Assembly (NCBI RefSeq): GCF_014648815.1 | Contig: NZ_BMRV01000007.1 | Coordinates: forward strand, 248,001 to 312,000 | Length of the DNA stretch: 64,000 bases | Reading direction: 5' to 3' | Origin: Streptomyces flaveolus | Lineage (GTDB): Bacteria > Actinomycetota > Actinomycetes > Streptomycetales > Streptomycetaceae | Shown here: piece after piece, positions 63,646 to 64,000 of the stretch | Numbering within the stretch: position 1 is the stretch's first letter | Layout of the letters: each line of letters starts with the position of its first letter | The notes under the pieces: model-generated | Seen by the model: only the letters and a program-made list of their open reading frames with translations | Databases searched by the model: none | What the model was told of the DNA's origin: nothing | Position numbers and translations under genes: made by a program

Positions 63646-64000
63646 ATGATGAACAACCTGACCCCTCTGGAGCCGAAGGCCGACAAGGCCACGGTCAGAC
63701 GGCACAACCTCAGCCTGGTCCTGAGGGCCGTCCACGACGCGGGGGAGGCGACCCGGGCCGGGATCGCCGCGCACGTCGGGCTGACCCGCGCCGCGGTGTC
63801 GTCCCTGGTGGAGCAGTTGCTGGAATACGGCTTCGTCACCGAGTGGGGCAAGACCAGCAGCGGCCAGGCGGGACGGCCCGGCACCGTCCTGAAGGTGTCC
63901 CGGTCGGGCCCGGCGGGCCTGGGCGTCGAGATCAACATCGACTACGTCACCGTGTGCGTGGTCGACCTCGCCGGCACCGACCGGGTACGCCTCGTGGAGC
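63646..64000 (+). CDS. ROK family transcriptional regulator (NagC/XylR type), 3'-truncated by window edge
   Basis: The visible 118 residues show an N-terminal winged helix: ATVRRHNLSLVLRAVHDAGE then ATRAGIAAHVGLTRAAVSSL and VEQLLEYGFVTEWGKTSSG near 35-70. The start of the ROK ATPase-like fold follows (GPAGLGVEINIDYVTVCVVD near 96). It thus carries both DNA-binding and sugar-binding parts. The ATG at 63646 (or 63649) follows TACGCT (63631-63636), a possible -10, without ribosome site, so this mRNA could also be leaderless. It is divergent from the MFS transporter and likely represses it until a sugar or sugar phosphate binds. Confidence 0.9.
   Translation, partial: MMNNLTPLEPKADKATVRRHNLSLVLRAVHDAGEATRAGIAAHVGLTRAAVSSLVEQLLEYGFVTEWGKTSSGQAGRPGTVLKVSRSGPAGLGVEINIDYVTVCVVDLAGTDRVRLVE

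Noticed and set aside
1-64000. CRISPR arrays, tRNA or rRNA genes, insertion sequences, attachment sites, phage genes or a secondary-metabolite cluster
   Set aside because: I saw no regularly spaced short repeats, no tRNA cloverleaf between genes, no transposase or integrase and no PKS, NRPS or terpene synthase genes.

Overview
The window reads as chromosome of a Streptomyces or a very close actinomycete. Base composition is very high in G+C, third codon positions are nearly all G or C, GTG starts are common, and the gene set is typical of the genus: a Tat-exported glycosidase, ROK, LacI, PaaX and tandem-MerR regulators, mycothiol-type maleylpyruvate isomerase, FUSC exporters, many actinobacterial DUF families and a DasR-type operator. 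I see no rRNA, tRNA, CRISPR array, transposase, integrase, phage gene or biosynthetic cluster. This is ordinary accessory/core-arm chromosome made of many short operons and divergent regulator-target pairs.

Layout. 1-2.9 kb: 3' part of a molybdenum hydroxylase large subunit plus its XdhC maturation factor. 2.9-7.1 kb: envelope and carbohydrate genes (polysaccharide deacetylase, DMT transporter, SDR, glycolipid-type glycosyltransferase) with a decayed GH15 remnant. 7.2-10.3 kb: small proteins (DUF2267, DUF1360, DUF5997, a LysR-like sensor domain without HTH, DUF4142). 10.4-14.6 kb: a frameshifted GH127 beta-L-arabinofuranosidase with a recognisable promoter and operator, a HAD phosphatase and an Lrp regulator. 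14.8-20.5 kb: FUSC exporter, a lactonase preceded by a DasR-type (dre) site, a CbiX-like protein without the usual histidines, a BadF-type sugar kinase and uracil-DNA glycosylase. 20.5-26.6 kb: BNR propeller, AidB-like dehydrogenase divergent from a PaaX regulator across a perfect 13-bp inverted repeat, old yellow enzyme divergent from an ArsR-like regulator. 26.6-31.8 kb: DUF305 lipoprotein / LVIVD protein pair, TetR, erythromycin-esterase-like protein divergent from a tandem-MerR regulator.

31.9-39.2 kb: HAD, PAP2, DUF5134, FUSC-MarR coupled pair, two VOC proteins, GNAT, GDPD. 39.4-45.4 kb: a translationally coupled DUF6421-SDR-threonine aldolase operon, a transglutaminase-like protein with a probable leaderless mRNA, a PlsC acyltransferase, a thioredoxin and a flavin reductase. 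45.6-49.9 kb: etfB-etfA with a strong terminator, a DUF6986 lyase-like protein and an unknown protein. 49.9-54.2 kb: sugar locus (LacI regulator, ROK kinase, GH27 alpha-galactosidase). 54.4-58.7 kb: a small secreted peptide, a TmrB-like kinase/Nudix fusion, an M20 dipeptidase and a geranylgeranyl-reductase-family flavoprotein. 59.2-64 kb: two-component system, small membrane protein, maleylpyruvate-isomerase-like protein, MFS transporter and the start of a divergent ROK regulator.

No single undescribed defence or mobile system was found. The most unusual items are the TmrB-Nudix fusion, the HTH-less LysR-like protein beside DUF5997, the DUF6421 operon, the two decayed glycosidase genes, and a set of well-defined operators, of which the dre site and the PaaX palindrome stand out. 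Product calls rest on recognised motifs and family resemblance, not on searches.
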